Below are positions 36,291 to 47,592 of a DNA stretch of 64,000 nucleotides, piece by piece. Position 1 is the stretch's first letter, and each line of letters starts with the position of its first letter. Made by a program: the position numbers and the translations under genes. The DNA lies in assembly GCA_020064725.1 (NCBI GenBank), contig JAGTWJ010000019.1:3906001-3970000 (forward strand). The letters run 5' to 3'. The DNA comes from Drechslerella dactyloides. Lineage: Eukaryota > Ascomycota > Orbiliomycetes > Orbiliales > Orbiliaceae. A model generated the notes under the pieces. The model was not told the origin of the DNA. It saw only the letters and a program-made list of their open reading frames with translations, and did no database searches.

Positions 36291-38305
36291 ATGCCTCGTA
36301 AAGCCTCCAGCTCCGTTAGCGGCATCATCGATACTCCCAAGCGTGCGACAGCGAGGACGACCAGCAAGATCGTGCAATTCTTCTCCTCGGCTTCTCAGAA
36401 ACCGGCGAACGGCGACGCAAAGCTCTCCAGTTCTTTCCCGGGCGCCCTTCCAAAGCTGGGCGGATCCCTCTCATTGCCCACCATCTCCCTGTCGACCGCT
36501 ACCGGAGAGAACACAACAGAGTCCCCGATGGTCGTGTTCTCTCCCGAGGAGGCACGCCGAACCGCGAGGAGGCACGCCCAGTTCGGCCCTCTGCTGCACC
36601 CGAGCCACAAATACGTCAGCCAACATAATGATGGGGAGGAGCTTACGGAGCCCGTGGAAGATGAACCACCGTATTTTATCATGATCACGACTTATTTTTC
36701 CTATCTTATTCTCATCATCTTTGGTCATGTTCGAGACTTTTTCGGCAAGCGTTTCAAGAGCCGCAAGTACAGCCATCTCAAGGCCAAGAATGTAAGCTCA
36801 CTCCACCGATCGGGGAGTTGTCAATGCATGCTAATCAGGAACGTCTGCGGATATAGGGCTATGCCGCACTCAACAGCGACTTTGACAATTTCTACGTCAG
36901 ACGGTTGAAGCAGAGACTCGACGACTGCTTCAGCAGGCCGATTACTGGCGTTCCCGGCCGATTCATCACCCTGCTCGACCGCAAGAGCAACGACTACAAC
37001 GAGACATTCTACATGACCGGCGAGAAGGTTGAAACCCTCAACATGAGCTCTTACAATTACCTTGGTTTCGCTCAATCCGAGGGTCCTTGTGCGGACGCTG
37101 CGGAAGACACCATTCGCAAATACGGCGTTAGCGCAGCCGGCACCCGATCCGAGGGTGGCACTCTCGACCTCCACGTTGAAGCTGAGGCGCTAATTGCCAG
37201 ATTCGTTGGAAAACCTGCATCCATCCTCTACTCCATGGGTTACGCCACAAACGCCTGGGTCTTCCAATCCCTCGTCAACAAGGGCTGTCTCATAATCTCC
37301 GACGAGCTCAACCATGCTTCCATCCGTACCGGCGCCCGTGCTTCCGGCGCCATGATTGACATGTATAAGCACAACAGCATGACCGACCTCGAGAACAAGC
37401 TGCGCGAGTACATCTCCCAGGGTCAGCCGCGAACCCACCGACCGTGGAAGAAGATTCTCGTTGTCGTCGAAGGCCTCTACTCCATGGAAGGCACCATGTG
37501 CAATCTCCCCGCATTGGTCAGACTGCGCCGAAAGTACGGATTCTACCTGTTTGTCGACGAGGCTCACTCCATCGGTGCTCTGGGCCCCCGCGGCCGTGGC
37601 GTCTGCGACTACTTTGGCGTTGATCCCGCCGAAGTTGACATCCTAATGGGCACGCTGACCAAGTCCTTCGGTGCGAACGGCGGATACATTGCCGCCGAGA
37701 AGCAAATCATCGATAAGCTGCGGGCCATCAACGCTGGCGTCCTCCTCTCCGAATCTCCCTGCCCCGGTGTCGTCACCCAGATCACCTCAGCGCTCAAAAT
37801 GATCACCGGCGAGCTGAACACAGGCGAAGGTGAGGAGCGGCTGCAGCGTCTGGCATTCAACTCTCGCTACCTCCGTCTGGGTCTCAAGCGACTGGGCTTC
37901 ATCGTGCTCGGCCACGACGACTCGCCTATCGTCCCCCTGATGGTGTACAATCCCGCCAAGATGCCCGCGTTCTCGCGCGAGATGCTGAAGCGCAAGATCT
38001 CTGTTGTCGTCGTCGGTTACCCCGCTACTCCCCTTGTCAGCTCGCGTGTACGGTTCTGCCTGTCAGCTGCGCACAATAAAGACGATCTGGACCGTCTGCT
38101 GAAGGCCTGCGACGAGGTTGGCGTCGACCTGGACTTGAAGCTGTCAAGCGGCATTGCCGGCGGCGCGATACCGTTGCCGGAGGGCGTCACACCGGAAATG
38201 GAGGCGGAGCGGATCGCGAACGGCGGGAAGATTGCGCCGCCGCGCTGGCCGATCGAGGAGGTTATCAAGCGGGGTGTGCAGGACGCTCAACTGCCGCTCA
38301 GGTAG
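36291..38305 (+). CDS. LCB2: Serine palmitoyltransferase subunit 2 (Lcb2)
   Basis: Two exons (36291-36791, 36857-38305) give 649 residues. After a Ser/Thr-rich N-terminus there is one membrane segment (about 128-146, FIMITTYFSYLILIIFG), then an alpha-oxoamine synthase domain. The PLP lysine lies in GTLTKSFGANGGYIA (Lys about 436), with cofactor Asp in FVDEAHSIG and the signatures LNMSSYNYLGF and GTRSEGGTLDLHVEAE. With Lcb1 it condenses serine and palmitoyl-CoA in the ER, the first step of sphingolipid synthesis. The C-terminus (PPRWPIEEVIKRGVQDA) is typical of fungi. Intron 65 nt with CTAAT branch. Identification is certain. Confidence 0.97.
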
Positions 38306-39968
38306 AAGATATACGCACCAGCGGTCCGTCGTCCGCTGTCTTTTTACCCGTCACCGTACTCGTTACCGTCGCGTATCTTTGAGCGTTTACAGTACCTACC
38401 AAGCACCCATGCACTTAATAATAATGGATCCCGAAACACCTCCTTATTCTTCCCCCCTCGTCGCGTCGACATGCGGTGCAGTGCGATTGCTTTGCAGTTA
38501 ATTAGATCTCACGGTGCTACGAGACTTCGAATCCGACCGATCGATGACATTCATGCATGCTTAGTCTTCCCTTTTCTTTTTTCTTCTTTTTCTTTTGAGA
38601 ACTTCTCCTTGGGTATTCCTACTACGATAATACAATAGCAACAGACAAACTTTTGTAATAACGGCTAAGACGTCGACTTTGTTCATGTCACTCGCTCGTT
38701 CTGTTCAGTTTACCTACCACCTCTTGACGAAATGGCTTGCTGCAAGTACTAGGATACTTGTCGGTATAGGATATACAACGTTCTGCTTGCCTGCGTGCAT
38801 AGATAGGTACATACCTGGTATCGATCGGTTTTCGCAACTTTCACGATATATATATAGACGACGCGACCGGTCTTGTAGTAGATGTGTATGCACTTCTCTT
38901 CTTTCTTGTCAAATTCCTCTTACTTGCTTCGATTCTTACGTTGGATAGAAGGGTTGTCTTTTAAGCTCTTTGTATCGATCAACTTTCTTGTTCATAAATT
39001 AGATACCCCTCGTTATATCTTTCTTACTCAATTTTACCTCTTTGCCTCCCTCCATGCATCATTGGCACTTGGTACGCTTATCACATTATAGATGGATAGA
39101 TAGATGGATGGCTTTACGTGCTTCAAAGCTAGCTTGTTTTCATAAGTCGCTTTTAATTCCCGTCTTTTGCTTGCTGCATGCCGTTGCTCTGTCATTGCCG
39201 ACCATGTCCAGTGGCCCTGGTGCTTTTGGCTCGAGACTCTAGACTTCTGCTTCCAGTTCTAGCATGGTGCTAAATTATGTATACGGAGCTTGAGACGATC
39301 GATGTCGATAGATGCGCTTGCTGCAGGACGCGTGTATTACACGTTGACATGCATTTGCTATATTTCTATAGATGGACAACAATACATGGTTTTATATCGA
39401 TATATCGCATAAAGTCAAGCTAAATCAGTATCAAAGATATCGATGTCCACGAGACAATGTCGTTAGTGCAATCATGAGTTTGCTAGCGTCGAATTTGCGA
39501 CGGTGTATCAGGAATCATGTATACCGGACCCGGGCCCGGCTCCGTTCATTACAATAGAGCCAGTCGGACAGGATGCAGAATCCGCAGTTAACGAACGTCG
39601 ACAGTATACTATATTATTATCCAGCAATCTCATCTTCTTCGCTCCGCCCAGCTATTTAACATACACGCCTTCTCCCCGATCTCATCATAAGAATATCCAT
39701 GTATGATGCGCGACGACAAAGAACGGCTTCGACTACCCGCACGCACGGGAGTCGACGACTATCGGTATGCATGATATCAACAAGCACCAGCCATTCGTAA
39801 GGAAGAACGAATCTATCGCAAGCACAGGGATCCGATACATCCATCACATGCGCCGGCCGCAAGTCAACAGCCAGTGACAAGTAACAAGATCAAACGACAG
39901 ATAAGTAGAGAGCAAGAAACCGCGACGAAGTGAGAGATCTTTGAATAGCGTGTTGTATGACCGCGCGT
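38306..39968. other. Convergent intergenic region
   Basis: The 3' flanks of LCB2 and TAF14. The sequence is T-rich on the LCB2 side. No gene found. Confidence 0.5.
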
Positions 39969-41188
39969 CTAGACGTCGACTCTGGCGATGGTGAACTGCC
40001 ACAAGTTCTTGACGAGGTGGTCCGGCAGCGTGTACAAGTCGACATGGAACTCGCCTTCTGTAGCCGTTGCACGGCGACCAATTAGCCTAACCCTGAAGTT
40101 CGAAAGCTTTCACCAAGCTTGGAAAATTAGGATGGGGAAACCTACGCTCTACATCGTTCTTAGTGTACGTGTCTGGAGTTTTGTGCTCGTGGATCATCTG
40201 GACAACCTTCAGCAGGTCGTCCTCGTCGAGCTTCTGCAGACCTTCAGCAAGCTTTTCCATATCGATCTATTCTCAGATTTACACTTAGTATTGTGATGAA
40301 ACCAAAAACCGCAATATTATACTTGGAAAGGGGAGGTGTGCATACATTTTTGGTGCTGCTTCGCCCCTTCTTGTTCGACTTCCCCTCATCGTCGCCGCCC
40401 TTTCGCTTATCCTTCTTCGAAGTGCCGTTCTCTTCGCCGAGAGCATCGAGACCCGGGACTGGACCAGACTGGGCGAGCGCCTTGAGCAGCCCAGGCTTGG
40501 GGTTCACAAACGTCTTTCGAAACCAAAAGTTAGCAAAACACACTCCTCCCTATCAGATAGACCATTTTGTTACGACCTGATTAGGATAGAGTTACTACTT
40601 ACGACCTCTTGCTTGCTCTCATAGACGGGCTTCTGGAAGTTCAAATCATGCTTGATAGAGATTTCCTGTCCCTTCTCCAGGGGGTACAGGACGATCTCCA
40701 TGTCGAACTCTCCCCATCCCTGCTCGCTGAGCCTGTATGGGGGCTTTTTGATTGCTGTAGTACGGATCGGTACCCATCAGTAAACAAACCACTGTATAAA
40801 AGATACGGTGTGACACGATCTGGCGTGGTAGCATGAAGGGACTTATGTGTCTGCGACCCGGAGAGGCGGTGAGAAAGTACGTACTTCGGTTTGGGTTTTG
40901 GAACGTCGGATGCAACTTGTATATCACCTTGTCGAAGCAATTCGCGGGTACCTCCCGCCCCTTCTCGTCAAGCAGATGGATCACGATCGACCATTCTCTC
41001 ATCGGGAAACCCTCGGCGACGGGCTTAGCGCCATCGCTATCGAACAGCAGAGTCAGATTAGCATTGCCGCCATATGACGCTATCATACGCCGCATCTAAA
41101 GAAATAAATAGACTGGGGAAGAGAGGAAGTGATCTTACATGACCGACTGACTGGTCGTCAACTTGACCTTCCGCTTGACCTGTGGCAT
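39969..41188 (-). CDS. TAF14: YEATS-domain transcription factor Taf14
   Basis: Six exons (41139-41188, 40885-41036, 40603-40754, 40346-40513, 40146-40266, 39969-40057) give 243 residues, against 244 for yeast Taf14. The YEATS domain (about 1-130) shows VKRKVKL, EGFPMREWSIVIHLLDEKG, DKVIYKLHPTFQNPNR and EQGWGEFDMEI; its aromatic cage reads acylated or crotonylated H3 tails. A basic linker (KKDKRKGGDDEGKSNKKGR) leads to an ET-like domain (DMEKLAEGLQKLDEDDLLKVVQMI...QGEFHVDLYTLP) that binds partners in TFIID, TFIIF, INO80, SWI/SNF and NuA3. An in-frame ATG at 41236 would add 16 residues; I chose 41188 by family alignment. Exon 4 uses an AAG acceptor. The regular exon sizes 152/152 are chance. 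Confidence 0.94.
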
Positions 41189-42739
41189 ATTCAGCTTGGA
41201 ACCGATGGAGGAGCGACTGCGTAACGTGAGAGCCATGATTGGATATCGACAGCGAAAGCGGTTCAGCTATATAGCTGAACGACAAGCGGGAGCTAGCAAT
41301 AGGCTGGTGTGTACATAAAATGCAATGCAATGTGACGAACGATGATGAGAAAGAGTAGGAGGAATAGGCATCAAATGGTGGTAGGATCAAAAAACAAATA
41401 TGCAGTTGCACAGAAAGGATAGCGCAATGAGGGGGGACGTCTGTGCATCACCAGCCTGCGGTATGGGGTGGGAGAAATAAAGACGGAGTGTTGACCGTGT
41501 TGCATATTCTGCCGCGCGGTGAAGCTTCACGCAAATTGTCACCAAAGATGGAAAAAGGGCGACTTACATCCGCCATCTCGACCTTTCTTCCTAAACTATC
41601 CTTCCTTCTCTCAGAAACACTCTGTCAAATCCGCTCCTCGATCTCTTTCCCCGCGCCTTCTTCTCCTTCTCCCTGACTTGTATCGTGTTCCTCTCAGTAT
41701 ACCCGCGCGCACGGAATACGGGCCTCGCGCAACAATATACCCACGAGATCGAAAGCTAGCTGTCTTGTCCGTCCGCGAATGTAACGTCCCACGTACAACT
41801 CGAGCAAAAGTTCTGCAAGCCCACCGTCTGCCGTCGCACGATTATCTTGCGAATTGATCCGGCCTGCGTCCGTCCGTGGCACTGTCGCTGCGCTGGCGTG
41901 TGTAAGCTGCGTGTTTATATACCGGATGGTCACCGACGTGGGAGCTGTCGCGATGGATGGGGTGCGTTTTTTGGTGGATGGGGACGAGACAAGGGCGAAC
42001 AGCCGGAGCTTGAGTTAAGCTCGCTCGCTCGCCCGTGTCTCACGCGCGCCAGTCAGCCAACCGCGCCAAGACAATCGCCCAAACTCACGCTATCGAGTGA
42101 TATAAAGGAATTTGGACGGGATCCTCCGTGGCTCGAATGCGGCAGGCGGGAGTATCAGTCACGCCGCCGTTTGTATGCGTTTGTATACGCGTATACAGCC
42201 GGGAGCCTATCATTCTCCCGTCGCGCTACAAGATAATCAGACCGTCTCATAATTCACCGCAAGCTACTCGCTCGGTTTATGTATATTGGTAAGCTCATCT
42301 GGCACGTCAAAGAGTCCTTTAACAACAAGTATGAGGCGCGATTCGACCATAAATTTGTAAAGAACAAAATTACACACGCACAAACAGTGGTGTAGGAAGT
42401 CTAGTTTTTGCAGTGAAAAGCGTGTTTCTTTTCTTCTCGGTTTTTGCTATATCAACGTTGCTGCGATCGGCGATATCCTAGTTTACAGCCAAACAGATAA
42501 TGTGCGGGACTGTGTGAAACCAAAGGGGGTAGAAGCGTGGACAGGCAATATGGTGTGCAGGGAGGCAGGAAGGGAGGGTGTGAGGGGGGATAATCTGGTC
42601 ATAGCAAGAAGTTCAAGAAGAGGGGTAGCTATGGGTTGCTCTATATCTAGAGATGACGTTCAGAGATTTGGGGGTGTCATCTTTGTCGTCGTGCGGGTGT
42701 CTAAGAAAGCTTGGGGAAACCACAAGAACGAGATCGCGC
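41189..42739. other. Intergenic region between TAF14 and RanBP1
   Basis: TAF14 leader (41189 to about 41900) and RanBP1 3' flank. No gene is supported. Short + strand frames near 41519-42236 have no motifs. Confidence 0.5.
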
Positions 42740-43776
42740 TCAAGCGTCCGTTCTCTCGCCGGAAACCAGGGCCTCGTTCTCCTGCTGCGCCTTGATGAAC
42801 GCCTCTTTGAAGAGATTGGCGTCTATAATTGATCCAAAAAAGTCAGTGATAGGTCTTCGGAATTCTCAGAAGTTTTGATAATGCACGTACTGTCGCTGTT
42901 GGCGAAGCGAATAGCCAGTGTCTGCGCCTCTGGCGCACCCTCGCTGACGTCCGCAGCAACGTTCCAAACCCAACTCCTGTCGCTTCCAACGTTCGGCGTC
43001 AACTTCATATCGGGGACGACTATCCATTCACAAAATGACACATTAGCTCTCATCATCACCGCGTAAGTCGCAAGTAGACATCCGGCATCAGCAACGTACT
43101 GTAGTGATTCGCGCAGACCTTCAAGGTCTTGTCCCGTCGCATGACTAGACGTGTCTTGCCATTCTCCTTGTGTTTGAGGAGCTTGGCATCGCCGGTTCCG
43201 CGCTCTTTCCATTCTTTCGACTCTCGGTCAAACTTGAAGAGTTTGGCGCGCCTGCAGAATACAAACGCGGGCTGTCAGTAAGCTGTCGTAAAAAGCCGGG
43301 TGCTTGGTACGGCATACATCTTGAAGACGACGTCCTCAGACTCCTCATTCGTCTTGACCTCAACCTTCTCCAACGTGACCAATGGCTCAAAGTGAACGTC
43401 GGGAGACTCTTCAACTTCCTGTATGATGGTACCCCGCAGTCGTCAGCAAGCTACTCCCTCCCCACATCCTACTATCAAGCACCATCACAGCAGGCGAGTA
43501 TAGAAACAAAAGGTTAAAAACGCCAGATAAGGTTTCGCATACCTCCTCTTCATCGCCGGTCTTCTTTTTCGAAGACCCGCTCGGCTCGTCGACGTCGTCC
43601 TCTGGCTTCTCCTCGCGCTTCTTCCCAGCGCCACCGCCGAACATGCTAAAGACGCCGCTTGTCAAATCAAGCGGCTTGCTGGTCGTTTCTTCCTTCTTCT
43701 CCTCCTTTGGGGCGACATCCTTCTTCTCCTCTGCCGGCGGCGGGGCCGTCTCTGTGGGCTTTGCGTCGGTCGACAT
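42740..43776 (-). CDS. YRB1: Ran-binding protein 1 (RanGAP cofactor)
   Basis: Five exons (43543-43776, 43318-43418, 43100-43251, 42891-43019, 42740-42822) give 232 residues. A Lys/Glu-rich N-terminus precedes one Ran-binding domain (about 85-215): SPDVHFEPLVTLEKVEVKTNEESEDVVFKM, RAKLFKFDRESKEWKERGTGDAKLLKHKE, TRLVMRRDKTLKVCANHYI and DRSWVWN. The protein binds RanGTP in the cytoplasm and stimulates RanGAP, releasing importins and exportins. Some filamentous-fungal relatives carry a FG-like MFGGG stretch before the domain; here SGVFSMFGGGAGKK is present. All four introns have GT donors (GTATGC, GTATGC, GTACGT, GTACGT). Confidence 0.95.
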
Positions 43777-44955
43777 TATGACGAGCTAGAAGGAGAGAAA
43801 GGCGTAAAGAACAAATAGACGCTCGAGGGCGGCGGATAGATAAAAGCAGGCAAGATGGCAGGCAAGTAAGTTCAGGATCTAGGGCGCGACAGCAAAGGTC
43901 AGCATAGGATCCAGGACAGCGTTTGCATGTTTTTTTTTTCTTTTCCGAAGCTCTCGAGCTCCGAGCCGTCGAAACAGGGAGAAGAGCCCACTCACCAGCT
44001 CGCAAGCTTCGCTAAGCACGTGCGGCAGAGCAGAAAGGAATGGAGAGGACGATAGGTGGATTGACAGAGGGATAGCTGCTCGGTACCGGTGTGCGAGAGA
44101 TCTATCGTGGCAGGTAGGAAGCAGAAGAGAGGAAGTGGTGCAGGAGGGTAACAGGAGGTTGCAGGCGGGCAAGGAGGGGTGTGCTCGTTCCCCCATTTGG
44201 TGCCTCCCCTCGAAAAAACAAACCCCGCCCCACCCGCAACGCATCCGCCAGAATCAGCCCTTCTTTCTCTCGACGCATGGCATTACCAACGGATTTGACG
44301 ATATATACCACACGATATGAATCTTTGCTATGATTATGCGGCAGCCGCTTTTAAATTTTACAGCTAGAGTTATAAAAGATACCAGTTTAATTTAAATTCG
44401 AATGAACAACCCAACTAAAAGAATATATTCGTGGAAGCGTGCGCGTGTATGAACTCCAAAGACCCATTTGAATTCCCCCGTGCTGCACAAATTCATGACA
44501 GAAAAAAAAAGAGAAATAAAGAGAACACCATCTCCGATCCCAAGTCCCATTCCATCCTTCTCAGTTGCCGTTGCCATTGCCGTTCCATTTCTCCTTCCTG
44601 ATGATGCTCCCGTCCTATCAAAACAAAAACACCGCAACAGAGCAAAGTAAAGGGGATTCGCAGCACGTGGGGAGGGCCGAATATAAGTAACGTACTGGTT
44701 GTCGAACATCATAATCATGTAGGAGCAGCGTTCTGAAATAATAAAAGACAAACCGCAAAGAAAAACATTTTTCGAAAAGCCAGACCACCGCTAGGGCTTT
44801 AAACAGAATTATAGAATACCGTGCTGTCCTCCAAGCGCGCTCTTCGCAACAGACACAGGCGTCTGGCCGCAAGACTAGGTGAAAGAAAATGCAACATGAC
44901 GATGATACTTATCGGAAAGTCAGCCGGTCGTCCAAAGTGCTCTGCGCAGCGAGTC
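43777..44955. other. RanBP1 upstream region and 3' flank of the 878-residue gene
   Basis: No gene is seen. The RanBP1 leader side is purine-rich on the + strand, thus pyrimidine-rich on the RanBP1 sense strand. AT-rich sequence near 44330-44400 may belong to terminators. Confidence 0.45.
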
Positions 44956-47592
44956 CTAAACGCGGCCAGCGCACTTCCCTATGCGACACGACTTCGCCTT
45001 CTTCCAAGAATATGTTCTGGATTGTCGTGCTTTAGAATCTTTCCTGCCAGCAGCCTTTCTAGCACCACCGGCACCACGGACCCAAATGCGGTTTGCGTTC
45101 TTCCGTGCCTTCCTGACCTGTTCGTCGAATTTCTGCCCGTACTCTTTGAGGGTGTTCGAGTTGACATACTGGTCGAGCTTGACGTACTGTTCGAGCTTGA
45201 GTTCGTCGAACCCGCCCTTCAAGACCTTGAACTGAGATTCAACCATCTTTTTGGCGACCTTGGACTGCTTGGCGAGCTCTTTCTGCAGCTGGACAGCCTC
45301 TTTCTGCAGATATTTCACATCCTTCCGGGCGCTATCGATCTGCTTTTTGCTGCTCTTCTGGAGCTTCTGGGCGTAAACATTCGCTTTCGACGAAGCCTTA
45401 TTCATGGCCTTTCTCAGATCCGAGGATGTCGCCAGAACCGTTCTCTTCCAGGCGGAGGTGCTCAGCCACGGGTTTCCGAGGTCCAAAACGAACGACTGGT
45501 TGATGATCGGCTTGCTTTCCGTCTTGATCGTGATGTTCAAGACTCCCCAAGCTTCGCTCAAGTCCATCTTGATGGCATAGACGCCGCGGAAGAGTTTGGT
45601 GAACTCGATCGGGACGGTCTGTTCCCGCCGCTTCACATGAACGATCAACGCCGGGGCCTTTCTCAAAGCCGCGAACTTCTGTGGAGATCGAAGGACGATA
45701 TGGCCTTCGCTAATTGTGTACATTGCAAACTCATTCGAGTCGTTTGCGGGTAGCGATGGAATGTCCTTAACGCTCAGCGAGGTGACGCCTCTTGACACCA
45801 AACTGGACGGGCTCGATTTGGAAATTGCAGAGCTCGATGCCTTCGACCTGGCCGAGATGCTAAAATAAGACGAAGAGGCCGAAGACTGTTTCGTCGGTGC
45901 CAGTTTGGAAATAGATTTAGTAGAGCTAATAATGCTCAAGCTGGTCGAAACCTGGGTTGCCTTTGTCACTGAAGCATCCACCGTTGTTGAGATCGATGTT
46001 GAGGCATTGTGCGGTATGGCCGCAGGCTTCATAAAAGCAGCAGTCGAGATAGAGATGCAAAGACAGATAGTGCTCAATAGAAGACCGAACAAGATCATCT
46101 TGGCAATGTGGACATATTGCTCTGGGTCGTTGCCCTCAAGCGTGTCGGTGATAATCTGGAGGGCCTTCTCCCATGGGCTGTGGATGGTTTCGACAGGCGC
46201 GGTCTGGTCATCATCTTCCTGCTTGACGACAACAGCCAAGCTTCGACTCAACTGCTGGGCGTCCAAGCTGAGGAAACTTTGTAGATCCACAGGAAGCTCC
46301 TTGTAGACTTCCCTTGCCAAATTTCCGCTCTCATCGACCCCCCGTGACTCGATGGCCATATGAAGGATACGGTAGTCGATCTGGTAGTCCTCTGCAGACT
46401 TGTACAGCTTCTTGTCGGAGATCGAAAGGAATGGAATCCCATGGCGAGCGAAGAAAGCACGCGCACAGGCCCGGGTCTCACGCTTCTGGATGTCGTCGTT
46501 GGCCTCGCAGTAGATGATGGCAAGGTGAGGTAGCCTCCAGCCGGGCGCCTCAAGTTTGTACGCGTTGGCGATTCTCCGAGACCGAATGGTCATCTTGGGC
46601 TTGATGACGAGGGTTAATAATTCGCCGTCGGTTTGAGAGGTCGTAGTCGCGAACGTGCAGGTGTCCACGGCCATTTCCAGTCCGAAGGATTCTACAAGTT
46701 CAACCTCAGGGTTTGCGGAATCGTTGCCAAAGGAAGTAACAGGGACAACGTTGAAACGGGAGGATGACTTGGAGTCTTCGAGGCTCTCGGATGCAGAGTG
46801 CACAACCAAGGCAGCACCGAGCTTTCTGAAGATCTCGTCCTTGGCAGACTCGTCTCCGACGTAGAGCACTCGAAAAGTGTCCGTGACATCTACAGGTTCG
46901 AGACCCATAGAGCACCGAAGAACGGAATATAGGACTGGGACGTCTCTAGGTACGGAGACCGCAGACCGTAGGTCATCGAGCTCGGGTCCTGTGAACTCCT
47001 GAATGTCGTACGACAACAGAGCATCCTCACCCAGCGGAACATCTTCGTCTTTGAGCTGGATTGTGACGCCGCTGAGTGAGTCCTCGCTGATGACATCGTG
47101 AGATGTAGGAGGTTCGTGTCGGTCTAGACCATTGTAGGTCGGTATTCCTGGTAGTTCGAACGAGTCAGGGACATCGGGAATAGACTCCGCGTATGTCGAG
47201 TGGTGGGGATCTTCAAGGGTTTGTTGCGAGGCTTCAAGGCTAGGACACGGGAAAGCGAATTTGGGTTCGCTCTCTTTTTCGTGCTTGATCTCCGTTTCCT
47301 CTTCCTCATCCTCTTCGTCGTCATCGCCGGAGTACTCTGCTAGAGAGGCGAGAGACGAGAGGTCGTCGTCGTCGTCCGAGTTGGTAGGGATGGAGAGGTC
47401 GGACAGGATCTCGTACGTGCTCTCCCCTAGGAGGCCGTCGTCGCTGTCGTCCGGATGGGAGATCATCTTTCGAGTTCGTCCAGACATTCTGGTATACCGG
47501 CCGAGGGCCTCCCCGTTTGTGAGGGCTTGTTGGTCAGGAATGGTGTGTATTCGTTGGCGGGGTGGTGAATCCTGGTACATGTTCGGTGCCAT
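44956..47592 (-). CDS. Fungal-specific single-pass membrane protein of unknown function
   Basis: One uninterrupted frame of 878 residues, the only intronless gene in the window. I do not know a named family; similar architecture occurs in uncharacterised Pezizomycotina proteins. From the N-terminus: a disordered, very acidic stretch (about 45-115, runs of D and E); a globular region (about 215-415) with RVLYVGDESAKDEIFRKLG, SRFNVVPVTSFG and PHLAIIYCEANDD, which looks alpha/beta; one hydrophobic helix at about 498-520; a Ser/Thr-rich linker (530-640); a beta-rich part (about 645-760) with RSPQKFAALRKAPALIVHVKRR; and a Lys-rich coiled coil (about 715-830). The layout suggests a cytosolic or nuclear N-terminus and a lumenal or extracellular C-terminus, or a nuclear-envelope protein; this is inference. 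Start 47592 is the first ATG. Confidence 0.85.
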   Translation of the reverse strand: MAPNMYQDSPPRQRIHTIPDQQALTNGEALGRYTRMSGRTRKMISHPDDSDDGLLGESTYEILSDLSIPTNSDDDDDLSSLASLAEYSGDDDEEDEEEETEIKHEKESEPKFAFPCPSLEASQQTLEDPHHSTYAESIPDVPDSFELPGIPTYNGLDRHEPPTSHDVISEDSLSGVTIQLKDEDVPLGEDALLSYDIQEFTGPELDDLRSAVSVPRDVPVLYSVLRCSMGLEPVDVTDTFRVLYVGDESAKDEIFRKLGAALVVHSASESLEDSKSSSRFNVVPVTSFGNDSANPEVELVESFGLEMAVDTCTFATTTSQTDGELLTLVIKPKMTIRSRRIANAYKLEAPGWRLPHLAIIYCEANDDIQKRETRACARAFFARHGIPFLSISDKKLYKSAEDYQIDYRILHMAIESRGVDESGNLAREVYKELPVDLQSFLSLDAQQLSRSLAVVVKQEDDDQTAPVETIHSPWEKALQIITDTLEGNDPEQYVHIAKMILFGLLLSTICLCISISTAAFMKPAAIPHNASTSISTTVDASVTKATQVSTSLSIISSTKSISKLAPTKQSSASSSYFSISARSKASSSAISKSSPSSLVSRGVTSLSVKDIPSLPANDSNEFAMYTISEGHIVLRSPQKFAALRKAPALIVHVKRREQTVPIEFTKLFRGVYAIKMDLSEAWGVLNITIKTESKPIINQSFVLDLGNPWLSTSAWKRTVLATSSDLRKAMNKASSKANVYAQKLQKSSKKQIDSARKDVKYLQKEAVQLQKELAKQSKVAKKMVESQFKVLKGGFDELKLEQYVKLDQYVNSNTLKEYGQKFDEQVRKARKNANRIWVRGAGGARKAAGRKDSKARQSRTYSWKKAKSCRIGKCAGRV

